From a virus: a stretch of 42,114 bases of DNA. Shown here piece after piece: positions 6,231 through 14,398 of the stretch (its first letter is position 1; each line of letters begins with the position of its first letter). The DNA lies in the IMG/VR virus record IMGVR_UViG_3300045972_000802, positions 1-42,114 of that record; one strand, written 5' to 3'. The notes beneath the pieces were generated by a model that saw only the letters and a list, made by a program, of their open reading frames with translations, did not search any database and was not told where the DNA came from. Made by a program: the position numbers and the translations under genes.

Positions 6231-7811
6231 TTGAATAAAACCGGAGATACGTTGTCAGCTTCCCCACCCCCCTCATATTATCCGAAAAATCATGGCCAGG
6301 ATCTGACTGATTGGTTTGTCAGGCACGGCCGTACGGTTTCTGATCTGAATGACCTGCTGGTGCATGCCATGGTGGTTGAGCCTCCCCAGGCTCCCGAAGT
6401 GGATGCAAGCGTGCAGCGGTTTTTCAGGGGCCGCAAGTTTATGCCGGCAATGTTGGCACAGGCGATTATGGACGATATCGCAGTGGTGTCTGACCCATTG
6501 ACTGGACTTATTTATCGCTGGGAAGGGCGCTACTGGGAAGAGTACGGCCGTGACCATATCGAGCAAAAGGCGCTGATCATGTTGAAGGATGAAGGTAATA
6601 GCGCCCGCGCTGCGGATGCGGCAAACATGATCTGCAAACTTTCGACCCTGCCCCTGGGCCGGGTAATGAATGATCATCCTGATTTGATATGCCTGCAGTC
6701 GGGTATGCTCAATTTGAATACCGGGGAGCTGTTACAGCATGAAAAGGAGCATTACGCTTCGTATATGCTGCCGGTGCCGTTTGACCCGAAAAAGGTAGCT
6801 GATTGTAAGCGCTGGCAGAAGTTTCTTGAAGAGTCGGTGTGTGACCCGGCGGTAATCCTGGAGATCCAGAAGTTTTTTGGGTATTGCCTCACCCGGGAAA
6901 CAAAGTACGAACGCATGTTAATCATGGTTGGCGATGGTGGTGATGGCAAGTCCACGTTGCTGAAGATCCTCAAGGCGCTGGTCGGTGCCAAAAACTGCAC
7001 TCATATCCCGATGGGGCGCCTCGATGATCAGTTTTATCTCTCCAAGCTGGTAGGCAAGTTGCTCAACACGTTTTCAGAGATTGAGGCCAAGGCGATGCAA
7101 TCCCAGGAGATCAAGGCGCTGGTGTCTGGTGATCCTATTTCTGCTTCATTCAAGAATGAAACTCCCTTCGATTTTGAGCCGTATTGCAAGCTGGCGTATT
7201 CGACCAACAAGCTCCCCAAGATGCTCGACAATTCAGATGGTTTCTTCCGCAAGATCATGATCGTGAAGATGACCCGCCAGTTTGTGAAATCGGGTAGTGC
7301 CGATATTGATCTGATTGGCCAACTGCTGGCCGAGCTGCCCGGAATATTCGCCTGGGCGCTGGCCGGGTTGGCGATCTTGCGCAAAGATGGCGGATTTAAG
7401 GAATCCGAGGCGATGAAGCAAAGTCTTGATGAGTATAAGACGATCAACAATAACGTGCTGTATTTTATCAAGAAGCACGTTGTTTCTGATCCCAAGGGCA
7501 GGGAGTTCAAGACGTCTCAGAAGCCGTTTCAGGGGGCTGCCCAGCCGTCTGTGTATGAACAATACGTTGACCGCTGCCGGACGTGGAACCTCCCTCCTTT
7601 TGGCGAGCCGCATTTTCAAAAGGAATTCGCACGCCTTCTGCGGGAAACCGGGGTGGATGTGCATGACGGGAAGAAGGAAGTTGTCATCGACGCTGTTGGC
7701 AGTACGCGGCGTGCCAATTGTTATACCGGCTTCTCCATCGTAGATGAGAAGCCGGAGGAGGACACAGACGCCCCGCCCCCGCTCCCCCCTTTCGCCGGAG
7801 GCTTCCCATGA
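6231..7811 (+). CDS. D5/P4-family replicative helicase (phage/plasmid primase-helicase C-terminal type), 526 aa
   Basis: It is the DNA-unwinding ATPase of the phage replication module. A D5_N-like region (about residues 70-210, with the PDLICLQSGMLNL segment typical of the family) is followed by a superfamily 3 helicase core: Walker A GDGGDGKS near residues 234-241, a Walker B region ending FSEIEAK near residue 285, and a YSTNKLP sensor-1 motif near 323. No N-terminal primase domain is fused; the separate primase is at 3886. The only start I see is TTG 6231 with a weak AAGG upstream, since a stop lies in frame at 6177. The candidate origin follows directly. Confidence 0.8.
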   Translation: MNKTGDTLSASPPPSYYPKNHGQDLTDWFVRHGRTVSDLNDLLVHAMVVEPPQAPEVDASVQRFFRGRKFMPAMLAQAIMDDIAVVSDPLTGLIYRWEGRYWEEYGRDHIEQKALIMLKDEGNSARAADAANMICKLSTLPLGRVMNDHPDLICLQSGMLNLNTGELLQHEKEHYASYMLPVPFDPKKVADCKRWQKFLEESVCDPAVILEIQKFFGYCLTRETKYERMLIMVGDGGDGKSTLLKILKALVGAKNCTHIPMGRLDDQFYLSKLVGKLLNTFSEIEAKAMQSQEIKALVSGDPISASFKNETPFDFEPYCKLAYSTNKLPKMLDNSDGFFRKIMIVKMTRQFVKSGSADIDLIGQLLAELPGIFAWALAGLAILRKDGGFKESEAMKQSLDEYKTINNNVLYFIKKHVVSDPKGREFKTSQKPFQGAAQPSVYEQYVDRCRTWNLPPFGEPHFQKEFARLLRETGVDVHDGKKEVVIDAVGSTRRANCYTGFSIVDEKPEEDTDAPPPLPPFAGGFP

Positions 7812-7832
7812 GAGGGGTCGTTATCGGGATTC

Positions 7833-8128
7833 TGTCCGGGATGTCCGGGATGTCCGGGCACAATAAAGCGACCCCGGACACGGTAAAGCCCCATAAACAA
7901 AGCGTTGGGGCAGTCTGTCCGGGATGTCCGGGCAGTTTTGAACTCCCAACGTGTGCGCGTATGCGCGTGTGTCTGTAATTGGTATCACTGAGCAAGAGTA
8001 GTTTATCGCCTTGGGAGTTTATTTTTCCCCGGACATCCCGGACAAGAAAGAAAAGTAGTTGATTTTGTTTTAAAAAAGTCTGTCCGGGGTGTGGAAATTT
8101 GACCGGACATCCCGGACAAGCCCGGACA
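7833..8128. repeat. Candidate replication origin: twelve TGTCCGGG boxes in both orientations
   Basis: The 330 bp between the helicase and the next gene hold TGTCCGGG at 7833, 7842, 7851, 7916, 7925 and 8081. The reverse form CCCGGACA is at 7873, 8028, 8037, 8111 and 8121, plus one copy with a single mismatch at 8102. Neighbouring copies are spaced exactly 9 bp. The stretch also has a 9-bp inverted repeat, AACTCCCAA at 7941-7949 and TTGGGAGTT at 8011-8019, and a TGCGCGTATGCGCG motif between its arms. An AT-rich patch (GATTTTGTTTTAAAAAA) follows at 8061. Iteron-like arrays next to a D5/P4 helicase gene are typical of origins; an operator array is the alternative. Confidence 0.6.
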
Positions 8129-8141
8129 AAAGGAGTGAGTG

Positions 8142-8999
8142 ATGATCAATATAGAGTTGAAAGGCTTCTCTGAGTTGACTCAGAAGCTGCAGGCGCTGAA
8201 GGATGAGAAGATTCCATCTGCCGTGCGCAATGCTGTCAACGATACTGCCTGGGGTTTGAGGGCAAAGCTTCAGGAAGAAATGCAGCGGGTATTTCCTACG
8301 GTGCATCCATCGACATTGAAGAACGTATTTGTCTTGGCTGCTGATAAGAAGACCAGGAGTTACAACCGTAAGGGGATCTATGAAGCGGTTGTTGTATTCA
8401 ACCAACTTTACGGCAGCAAGGGTTCTGTTGACGAATACATGATGAAGCTGATCGCGGGCGGCGGTCGATCGATGAAGCCTTCTGAAGATAGATTGGGTAG
8501 GTATTGGGTACCGGCGACAAAGGCAAACCCGGGGCTGCTGAACAAGTGGGGGAACATGCCTGGTGGCAAGGTGCAGCAGATCCTCTCTCGGATGGGGCTG
8601 TTCAACGATGGCGGATATAATTCGAACGCCACAGCCAATTCACGGAAGAAATGGTTCGGTGCCCGGAAAGCGACTGAGTATGTGGTGATCAAGCGCTTCA
8701 CGAATGTTTTGCAACCTGGGGTATATCAGCGAGTCGTTGAGCAGGGCCGTGGACTGCATGGCTCCGTCCAGCGGCAAATCGGGGCGGGAGCATTTCAGAA
8801 AGGCAGACAGGGCGGGGCTCCGATCAACAACATAGTACGTGCCAGAGGCCTGAAGCCGATAATGCTGTTCACCAGGAAGCCACAATACAAACCTTCATTC
8901 CCATTCTTCGGGGTCGGCAACGATTTCGTCAATAGAACATTACCGGTGAAGATCGCAGAACAGATTGCTCTCTACACCCAGAAGGGTTTCGCCCGATGA
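8142..8999 (+). CDS. gpZ-like minor tail protein, 285 aa
   Basis: The N-terminal half (AVRNAVNDTAWGLRAKL, then an acidic EEMQRVF segment and PSTLKNVFV) has the pattern of lambda gpZ-like minor tail proteins, in which an amphipathic helix is followed by a conserved threonine/proline turn. The C-terminal half is basic and contains a KPIMLFTRKPQY segment. gpZ joins the completed tail to the head. Start ATG 8142 follows AAAAGGAG by 7 nt; an in-frame GTG at 8139 is too close. The gene is isolated from the other tail genes by about 22 kb and sits beside a possible packaging site, as I recall for several lambda-like prophages. Confidence 0.6.
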   Translation: MINIELKGFSELTQKLQALKDEKIPSAVRNAVNDTAWGLRAKLQEEMQRVFPTVHPSTLKNVFVLAADKKTRSYNRKGIYEAVVVFNQLYGSKGSVDEYMMKLIAGGGRSMKPSEDRLGRYWVPATKANPGLLNKWGNMPGGKVQQILSRMGLFNDGGYNSNATANSRKKWFGARKATEYVVIKRFTNVLQPGVYQRVVEQGRGLHGSVQRQIGAGAFQKGRQGGAPINNIVRARGLKPIMLFTRKPQYKPSFPFFGVGNDFVNRTLPVKIAEQIALYTQKGFAR

Positions 9000-9147
9000 C
9001 GTCATATTTTATTTTTTCATTAAAATTGGGTCCTTCCCAGGGCCTATGACGTGCGGGTAATTGTGCCCGCCGTGTTCGGCCACGAGTTAATTTTTTCCGA
9101 TTCGGGAATTTTGGAACTATCTAAAAATACAGCAAGTTCGGTGATTT
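9000..9147. other. Intergenic region with possible packaging (cos-like) site
   Basis: No gene is seen in these 148 bp. They contain GGGTCCTTCCC at 9028-9038, a motif I remember from the region just upstream of terminase genes in several lambda-like prophages, and a small inverted repeat GCGGG/CCCGC at 9053-9070. The gpZ-like gene before it is a common left neighbour of such sites. Here the terminase lies 8.9 kb further right, behind the PRTRC-like cassette, so identification as cos is uncertain. Confidence 0.3.
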
Positions 9148-9561
9148 ATGAATATTGAGCACGTACTGGATGTAATTGACCGCCCCACCGCATGGGCATG
9201 GATCTGCAAAACGCACCTGGGTAACATCGTCAAGTGCCCGATCTGCGGAGCGCTGATCACCGGAGCCAGGGCACTGGCCAGCTTCGAATCATGCAAGCGG
9301 ACCTATTGCGCAACTCACGGTGAAGTGTTCCAGGCCCGGGCAGCGGTTGCTCAACTGCGCGGTACCGAATGGACCCCTGAGGGATATGTCAAGTTCCGGC
9401 TGCTGCACCTGTCGGAACTTCCTCCGGCGACGATCGGGCGGATCCTCGGCAAATCCACCGCCTGCGTCCGTGACATGATCGACCGTTGTGCCGAGCTTGA
9501 TCCGTTGTGCCCGAACTGGCCCCAACCTCTGGCGGGCGGTCTTTTAACAGATAAAGGATAA
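9148..9561 (+). CDS. Zinc-ribbon/HTH-like hypothetical protein, 137 aa
   Basis: CPICG at residues 31-35 and the pair of cysteines in ESCKRTYCATHG near residues 50-60 make a zinc-binding domain. Residues about 90-115 (LSELPPATIGRILGKSTACV) read like a helix-turn-helix of the sigma-factor or homeodomain-like kind. A small DNA-binding regulator is plausible. It stands directly before the PRTRC-like cassette in the same direction, so it could control that operon; this is inference. The start ATG 9148 has CGGTGATTT as a modest ribosome site. Confidence 0.55.
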   Translation: MNIEHVLDVIDRPTAWAWICKTHLGNIVKCPICGALITGARALASFESCKRTYCATHGEVFQARAAVAQLRGTEWTPEGYVKFRLLHLSELPPATIGRILGKSTACVRDMIDRCAELDPLCPNWPQPLAGGLLTDKG

Positions 9562-9618
9562 AAAGGGCGCGGCGGCAGGGGGGAGGGATTCCCACCACTA
9601 AAATTGACTGGAGACACC

Positions 9619-11379
9619 ATGGAAAACACATTTAAGATGATCCCGATTAACCGGCTGGAGATGAATGACTACAACATCCGGCGCTTTGAAGACAACATGA
9701 CGCCACAGCGACAGGCCCGCTTCGACGAACTCACCGAATCCATCCGCTCCGTCGGCATCCTGGAGCCGTTGATCGTCCGCCCCAACGGCTTTGATAAATT
9801 CGAAATCATCGCTGGCGAACGGCGGTATCGCTCTGCCAAAACTGTCGCTGCCGATGATGCCGCCTATGAAGTCCCGTGCATGATCCGTGACGTCAATGAA
9901 GTCGACGCCTTCGACCTCATGCTCGTGGAAAACCTGCAGCGTGACGACCTCACACCATTCGAAACCGCCACCGCCTTCAGGGAATACATGACTCGCCACG
10001 CTAACACCACCGGTGCCGTCTCTGACCTTTCCCTCCGGACCGGAATACCTGTGCACGCCATCCGCCGAATGGTGAGACTCCTCGATCTCCCCTCCGAGGT
10101 CCTCAGCGCCTGGCGTGATGGCATACTATCCCAATCCCACGCCGAACTCTTCACCCGGGTTGGTGACTCCGGACAAATCAGCGAACTGTTGGCCCTCTGC
10201 CTGAGGATGAAACTCTCCACCCGCGACCTGGCCGAACGCATTGGCGCCATCGCCTGTGAACTTGACCGCGGATTCTTCGACAAAACCGACTGCCAGACCT
10301 GCCCGGATAACACCTCCGTCCAGTCCGGACTCTTCTCTGACATTGTCCCTGCAGGGAAATGCGGCAACCCGAAATGCTTTGAAGAAAAACAGGCTGCCTT
10401 CCTCACCGCCTACTGGTCCCACAGTAAAGCCGCCAAAATGTTCGGGACCTGCGGATTCCGCTTTGGCCACCGCCTGGAACCTGAACACCGGGAGCTGCGG
10501 GATAACGAACAAGTTGCCGATCGCTGCCTTGATTGTGACGCCTTCATCTCTGTCCTGCGTACCACCGGCGCCGTCGTCTCCGGCTACTCTCGCACCTGCG
10601 TTGGCCCGCGTCCCTGTTTCGATGCCCTCTATCGTGAAGAACCAGCTCCGGAACCGGATACCAAAGAAACAATCGAAGAACCATCAGGCCAGGATCCTCC
10701 TGCAGGAGAAACATCACCGCCTCCGACAGCAGCCGCACCGACAAAAACAGCACCGAAACCGGCAGCAGCCGCGAAATTGGAACCCAAAAAACCCGCAGCT
10801 ACCGACTCGGGCCCTGTCTATGATGCCGCCCGGGGAGAACGTGCCCGCCGTGCCTTCATCAAAGACCGCCTCATGAATACCGGGGCGGAAACAATATCCT
10901 ATCGCCTCGGCCTGCTTGCCCTCACGCTCTACTCTGCCTCGGCCCGCAACTACATGTGTGACCTCCTCGGTCTCGGTAACGGTGCCGTTGCCACCAAAAT
11001 AGCCGAAGCCATCTTCGAAATACCCGGCGATGATCTCTACTCGACTATGCGCTGCGCCGCCACTGCCAGCATCATTGCCGATCCAACGCCAGACGTCTGG
11101 CAATTCGCCGCCGATCGCTTCGGAATTGAACTGGAACACGACTGGGCCTTCACCGAAACCTACTTGTCCGGACTCAATAAAAGTGAAATCGTCCGTATTG
11201 GAGAAGAACCGGGAGTCGGCATCTGGACCGACGGCAAAGCAATCGAATACCGTGAGCAGCACCACCACGGCAAAGCCCTCATGGCCCTCAAGAAAGAAGA
11301 ACTCATCGACATTATCATCAATAGCGGCGCCGAACTGATCGGCCGCGTACCGCAAGAAATCATCGGCAAGCGGGCCTAA
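9619..11379 (+). CDS. PRTRC-type ParB family protein, 586 aa
   Basis: ParB-related founder member of the PRTRC (ParB-Related, ThiF-Related Cassette) system. The ParB/sulfiredoxin-like N-domain has AGERRYRSAK at residues 65-74 (the CTP-binding box in true ParB) and ENLQRDDLTPFE at 104-115. A KorB/ParB helix-turn-helix follows at about 135-155. Downstream come the zinc-type motifs CQTC (225-228), C248, C253 and CLDC near 303-306, which I recall as characteristic of the PRTRC ParB group. Next is a Pro/Ala/Thr-rich linker (about 340-400) and a C-terminal domain of unknown fold. ATG 9619 is chosen over an in-frame TTG at 9604 because GGAG sits 6-7 nt before it. No ParA partner is seen. Confidence 0.8.
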   Translation: MENTFKMIPINRLEMNDYNIRRFEDNMTPQRQARFDELTESIRSVGILEPLIVRPNGFDKFEIIAGERRYRSAKTVAADDAAYEVPCMIRDVNEVDAFDLMLVENLQRDDLTPFETATAFREYMTRHANTTGAVSDLSLRTGIPVHAIRRMVRLLDLPSEVLSAWRDGILSQSHAELFTRVGDSGQISELLALCLRMKLSTRDLAERIGAIACELDRGFFDKTDCQTCPDNTSVQSGLFSDIVPAGKCGNPKCFEEKQAAFLTAYWSHSKAAKMFGTCGFRFGHRLEPEHRELRDNEQVADRCLDCDAFISVLRTTGAVVSGYSRTCVGPRPCFDALYREEPAPEPDTKETIEEPSGQDPPAGETSPPPTAAAPTKTAPKPAAAAKLEPKKPAATDSGPVYDAARGERARRAFIKDRLMNTGAETISYRLGLLALTLYSASARNYMCDLLGLGNGAVATKIAEAIFEIPGDDLYSTMRCAATASIIADPTPDVWQFAADRFGIELEHDWAFTETYLSGLNKSEIVRIGEEPGVGIWTDGKAIEYREQHHHGKALMALKKEELIDIIINSGAELIGRVPQEIIGKRA

Positions 11380-11382
11380 CCC

Positions 11383-12447
11383 ATGTCTGCCTCCCTGCTC
11401 ATAACCCGCATTAGTGATGCATTGGCTGCCGGGTCCCTTAAACAGGTACCCGACAGTGCCGCCTTCGCCACCGTCACCACCATGGCTGATCTGCTGCGCC
11501 CCTGGGAAGAAATGTTCCCCGGTGTCGAGCGCTATGGTGATGATGACGCCCGGGATATTTTCAGCAGGGGTGGCGGACTGCGTGAACCGATACTCACAGC
11601 CCGGTTACGTACCAGCCGCCGGCCGCTGCCGCCACCGCGACCCATTGCCGCATCTCCCAAAACCATAAGCCCCGTACTCTTCGCCTCCATTCAGGCCATC
11701 TGGGACTATTACCAGCTGCACCACCTGGCTGATGCGCTCATCCTGAAGAACGCCTTCACTGAAACCGGTATCTATAAATTTGTTGGACCGCTGGAGCTCC
11801 ACGTATCAGGCTACTGGCCCCTTGGAACCCCGCTGGAAATGATCTGCGATGAATGCGAACCCCGCGAACTCTACGGAATTCACCTGCAATTACCCTTTTA
11901 TACCTACGATTGCGAGGAATCCGGAGTTGTCGAAGCCTTCCTCTCCGATATTGAATCAGTCGCCAGCTGTCTCGACGCTGTCTATGACTCAGCCAACTGC
12001 CTCGATAAAGACAACGAACTCATCACCCAGGTCGGCATCATGCCGCTGGTTAAAAACTACGAACTCTATCGCGGCGCCAAAACCGTCAACTTTGACAAGC
12101 TCCTCTACGGAGGACTTGACGTTATCTTCGGACCGGTCACCGAGCGCTACCCGGTCCACATGAAACACGGCCAGCCGATCATCTCCGGAGACCATGGCCA
12201 GGATTGTGAAATCATCATCACCAGCCGTGAAGACATCGAATTCTGTCTGGACTATGCCAAGGCCTGGTATGAAATGACCTCCTGCCTGCCGGAACCATAC
12301 GACCTGGCCATCAATGCCGGTGGTATGGCTGACGAACTCATCCATGAAATCTGCAACGTCTGGCGCAAAACCAACAACAAGCGCCCCATTAAATGGACCA
12401 GCCCACTCCGTATCCGTGAAAACGTCCAGATAAGGATCCAGTCATGA
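11383..12447 (+). CDS. PRTRC protein F-like, 354 aa
   Basis: It lies 3 bp after the ParB gene and overlaps the E2-like gene by 4 nt (ATGA). Position and length fit PRTRC system protein F, which stands between the ParB and B genes in the plasmid cassettes I remember. The sequence is mixed alpha/beta with no enzyme motif that I recognise; an acidic N-terminus is followed by a PPPRP linker near residue 85. The function of protein F is not known. The assignment rests mainly on context; a remote homology search would decide it. Confidence 0.55.
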   Translation: MSASLLITRISDALAAGSLKQVPDSAAFATVTTMADLLRPWEEMFPGVERYGDDDARDIFSRGGGLREPILTARLRTSRRPLPPPRPIAASPKTISPVLFASIQAIWDYYQLHHLADALILKNAFTETGIYKFVGPLELHVSGYWPLGTPLEMICDECEPRELYGIHLQLPFYTYDCEESGVVEAFLSDIESVASCLDAVYDSANCLDKDNELITQVGIMPLVKNYELYRGAKTVNFDKLLYGGLDVIFGPVTERYPVHMKHGQPIISGDHGQDCEIIITSREDIEFCLDYAKAWYEMTSCLPEPYDLAINAGGMADELIHEICNVWRKTNNKRPIKWTSPLRIRENVQIRIQS

Positions 12448-13079
12448 CAGAAACATTGCAAAAACAACTCTATGGCATCGGTATCTTCGAAGAAGAAATC
12501 GTCCTCAGTGACTTCACCGGCGCTGCTGAAAAGCGCTTTGTTGTCTCTCCAGAACAACTCATGGCCTTCGTCAGCACTGATGTCACCTTCAGACCCTTTC
12601 CCGGACTGATCTGGATGCAGAAAAACCAGCAAGTAGACACCTACCTGCTGCTGCTTTCGGCCGGCAAGCGCACCATCCTCTATCGTAAAGGCAAAAAACT
12701 GGTGGATTACCCCGTCACTCTGCCGCCAATTGCCGTACGGGCTCAAATAAGCGCATCAGAACACAAAATCACCAAAATCGATATGTGGGGCATGGCCGGC
12801 AAACAACTCACCGAAGCAACCATGCTCTATGAACTCCCCCTGCCGAACCTTACTGGATCAAACCTCTGCCTCGGCTCCACCGGCATCATCGCGGGTGATG
12901 ACATCCCTGCAGCCGTGCAAACCGCCATCTTCGACACGCCGTTCAACCATCACAACTATCTGGTCGGCAAAAAAGCCATCCCCTTCCACGACTACGTCAA
13001 AAAATATCGGGGCAGTTGCCCGCTGCGCACCTTAAAACCGATCGAAGCCGCTGCAAAACTTCTGCGAGGTCTCAAATGA
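12444..13079 (+). CDS. PRTRC protein B, prokaryotic E2-like conjugating enzyme, 211 aa
   Basis: The C-terminal half carries the signature of the prokaryotic E2 family D that includes PRTRC protein B: a LYELPLPNL segment at residues 128-136, then NLCLGST with the candidate active-site cysteine C142, then a FDTPFNHHNY segment near residues 163-172. In E2 enzymes this cysteine accepts the ubiquitin-like protein from the E1 as a thioester. The N-terminal half is a strand-rich region with KRTILYRKGKK. The gene is coupled to its neighbours by ATGA overlaps on both sides, so E2 and E1 should be made together. The thiol transfer role is inferred from the family. Confidence 0.75.
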   Translation: MTETLQKQLYGIGIFEEEIVLSDFTGAAEKRFVVSPEQLMAFVSTDVTFRPFPGLIWMQKNQQVDTYLLLLSAGKRTILYRKGKKLVDYPVTLPPIAVRAQISASEHKITKIDMWGMAGKQLTEATMLYELPLPNLTGSNLCLGSTGIIAGDDIPAAVQTAIFDTPFNHHNYLVGKKAIPFHDYVKKYRGSCPLRTLKPIEAAAKLLRGLK

Positions 13080-13825
13080 TGTCACAAAACCGGAAAACCT
13101 ACATCGCACCGCACTTTTCCCGCATCGTCATCATGGGCGTCGGTGGTACCGGCAGCTATCTGGCCCAAGGCCTGGCCAAACTGTTCGCCGGATATCAACT
13201 CGAACTGGACGTAGTTCTGGTGGATCCCGACACCATTGAAGAAAAAAACTGCAGTCGGCAGAACTTCCAGTCCTGGGAGATCGGCCAACCCAAAGCACAC
13301 GCCCTGGCGTACCGACTCAACCAGCAATACGGCACTTCCTTTGCGGGGTTGCATGACTTCGGCGATCGCATCATTTCACCAACTCAACACCATGACCGCC
13401 TGGTGATCAGCTGCGTCGATACCGTCGAGGCCCGCAAACCCCTTCGTGACAGCGGCTATTGGCTGGACCTCGGCAACGGCCAGGAAACCGGACAGGCAAT
13501 CTACGGCTCCACGTCCGAAACCGCCAAACTGAAAACAGAACTGAAAAAATGGGATACCACCCCCACTGTTGGACATCTCCCCAGCCCCTATGTTGTCGCC
13601 GGCATGGCTAAACTGAAAACATCCAAGAAAAAAGCGCCCTCCTGCGCCGATACACCCTTTGCTGAGCAAGGCATATTTGCCAACGAATGGGCCGCTACTG
13701 CCGGACTGGCCATCCTGCACCAGCTGCTCATTAAAGGGCAACTCACCATCCCGGCAATCTACTTCGACACCAGCCGGGGGCGCATGACTCCGGAATACAT
13801 CACCAGGGAATATCTCAACCAATAA
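13076..13825 (+). CDS. PRTRC ThiF/E1-like adenylating enzyme, 249 aa
   Basis: A Rossmann-type ThiF/MoeB/E1 enzyme that should adenylate the C-terminus of the ubiquitin-like partner. Visible motifs are the nucleotide loop GVGGTGS (residues 21-27), VDPDTIEEKN (D50 and D52), SRQNF with R61 and Q62, and the catalytic-region aspartate in ISCVDT (D115). Near the end, PSCADTPFAEQGIFAN (C190) is the PRTRC-type cysteine segment. The zinc-binding CxxC pairs of full-length MoeB are absent, as in other short PRTRC ThiF proteins. ATG 13076 (ATGA overlap, GAGG 6 nt upstream) is preferred to an in-frame non-ATG start at 13016. Confidence 0.85.
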   Translation: MMSQNRKTYIAPHFSRIVIMGVGGTGSYLAQGLAKLFAGYQLELDVVLVDPDTIEEKNCSRQNFQSWEIGQPKAHALAYRLNQQYGTSFAGLHDFGDRIISPTQHHDRLVISCVDTVEARKPLRDSGYWLDLGNGQETGQAIYGSTSETAKLKTELKKWDTTPTVGHLPSPYVVAGMAKLKTSKKKAPSCADTPFAEQGIFANEWAATAGLAILHQLLIKGQLTIPAIYFDTSRGRMTPEYITREYLNQ

Positions 13826-13854
13826 AAAGCCCTCAAAGGCACAAGGAGCAACAC

Positions 13855-14019
13855 ATGGACAACCCAATTCTTGATGACATTATGAAATACGCAGCCAAGC
13901 GACTCACGGACGCATACGGATATTGCGGTGTGGCTTCCGGTCCCGACATGGCCATGCTCAATTGTGACGATAAAAAGGGTCATGACTTCATCATTACCAT
14001 CAAATCCAAACCGGAATAA
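13855..14019 (+). CDS. Small hypothetical protein in the PRTRC-like cassette, 54 aa
   Basis: ATG 13855 is preceded by AAGGAGCAACAC, a strong ribosome site, and the frame runs to TAA 14017. The product is helical at the N-terminus (PILDDIMKYAAKRL) and ends in a strand (HDFIITIKSKPE), with cysteines at 24 and 37. It could be a small alpha/beta adaptor. I know of no family. Its place between the E1-like and ubiquitin-like genes makes it a candidate partner or substrate of the conjugation pathway. Confidence 0.55.
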   Translation: MDNPILDDIMKYAAKRLTDAYGYCGVASGPDMAMLNCDDKKGHDFIITIKSKPE

Positions 14020-14050
14020 CTGGCCCCTGTGGCAGTAAAGGAGCGACACC

Positions 14051-14362
14051 ATGGCAGAAACCCGCGTCCAAATAGCCTATCACTTCAAAACCGACCCGGC
14101 AAAACTCAGCGCCGGCACCAGCATCGATCGGATCCCGCTTCCGGAACAAATCACCCGCACCGTCTCCGTCGGGGCGGAACTGAAAACCGAAAAAGTTTCC
14201 ATCGATACCCTTTCACCCTGGGACCGCACGGCTCTGCGCGAAATGCTCCATGCCCAGGTAAAAGAAGCCACTCGCACGGCACGTCCCGCCGGATCTCCAG
14301 CACCAACCAGCGCCGGGCCGGATGCAGATGACGCCGCCGACGATGAAATCAGCGCTTTTTAG
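14051..14362 (+). CDS. Hypothetical protein in the PRTRC-like cassette (possible E counterpart), 103 aa
   Basis: Start ATG 14051 follows AAAGGAGCGACACC. The first 80 residues look alpha/beta (VQIAYHFKTD, then a helix DRTALREMLHAQVKEA); the C-terminus is a Pro/Ala/Asp-rich acidic tail ending DDAADDEISAF. By position it could fill the slot of PRTRC protein E, but I see no convincing sequence match, so I leave it as a cassette-linked unknown. A second frame across the same DNA is a shadow. Confidence 0.55.
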   Translation: MAETRVQIAYHFKTDPAKLSAGTSIDRIPLPEQITRTVSVGAELKTEKVSIDTLSPWDRTALREMLHAQVKEATRTARPAGSPAPTSAGPDADDAADDEISAF

Positions 14363-14398
14363 CGCCGCAACCGTACAAAACCAGAAACGAGGGAAAGC

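Noticed and set aside
5392-6276. Long Arg/Ser-rich and Ala/Val-rich open frames on both strands across the hexamer tract
   Set aside because: They arise because a GGC-NNC repeat has no stop codon in several frames. Only the plus frame from 5538 has a ribosome site, a coupled start and a stop at the end of the tract.
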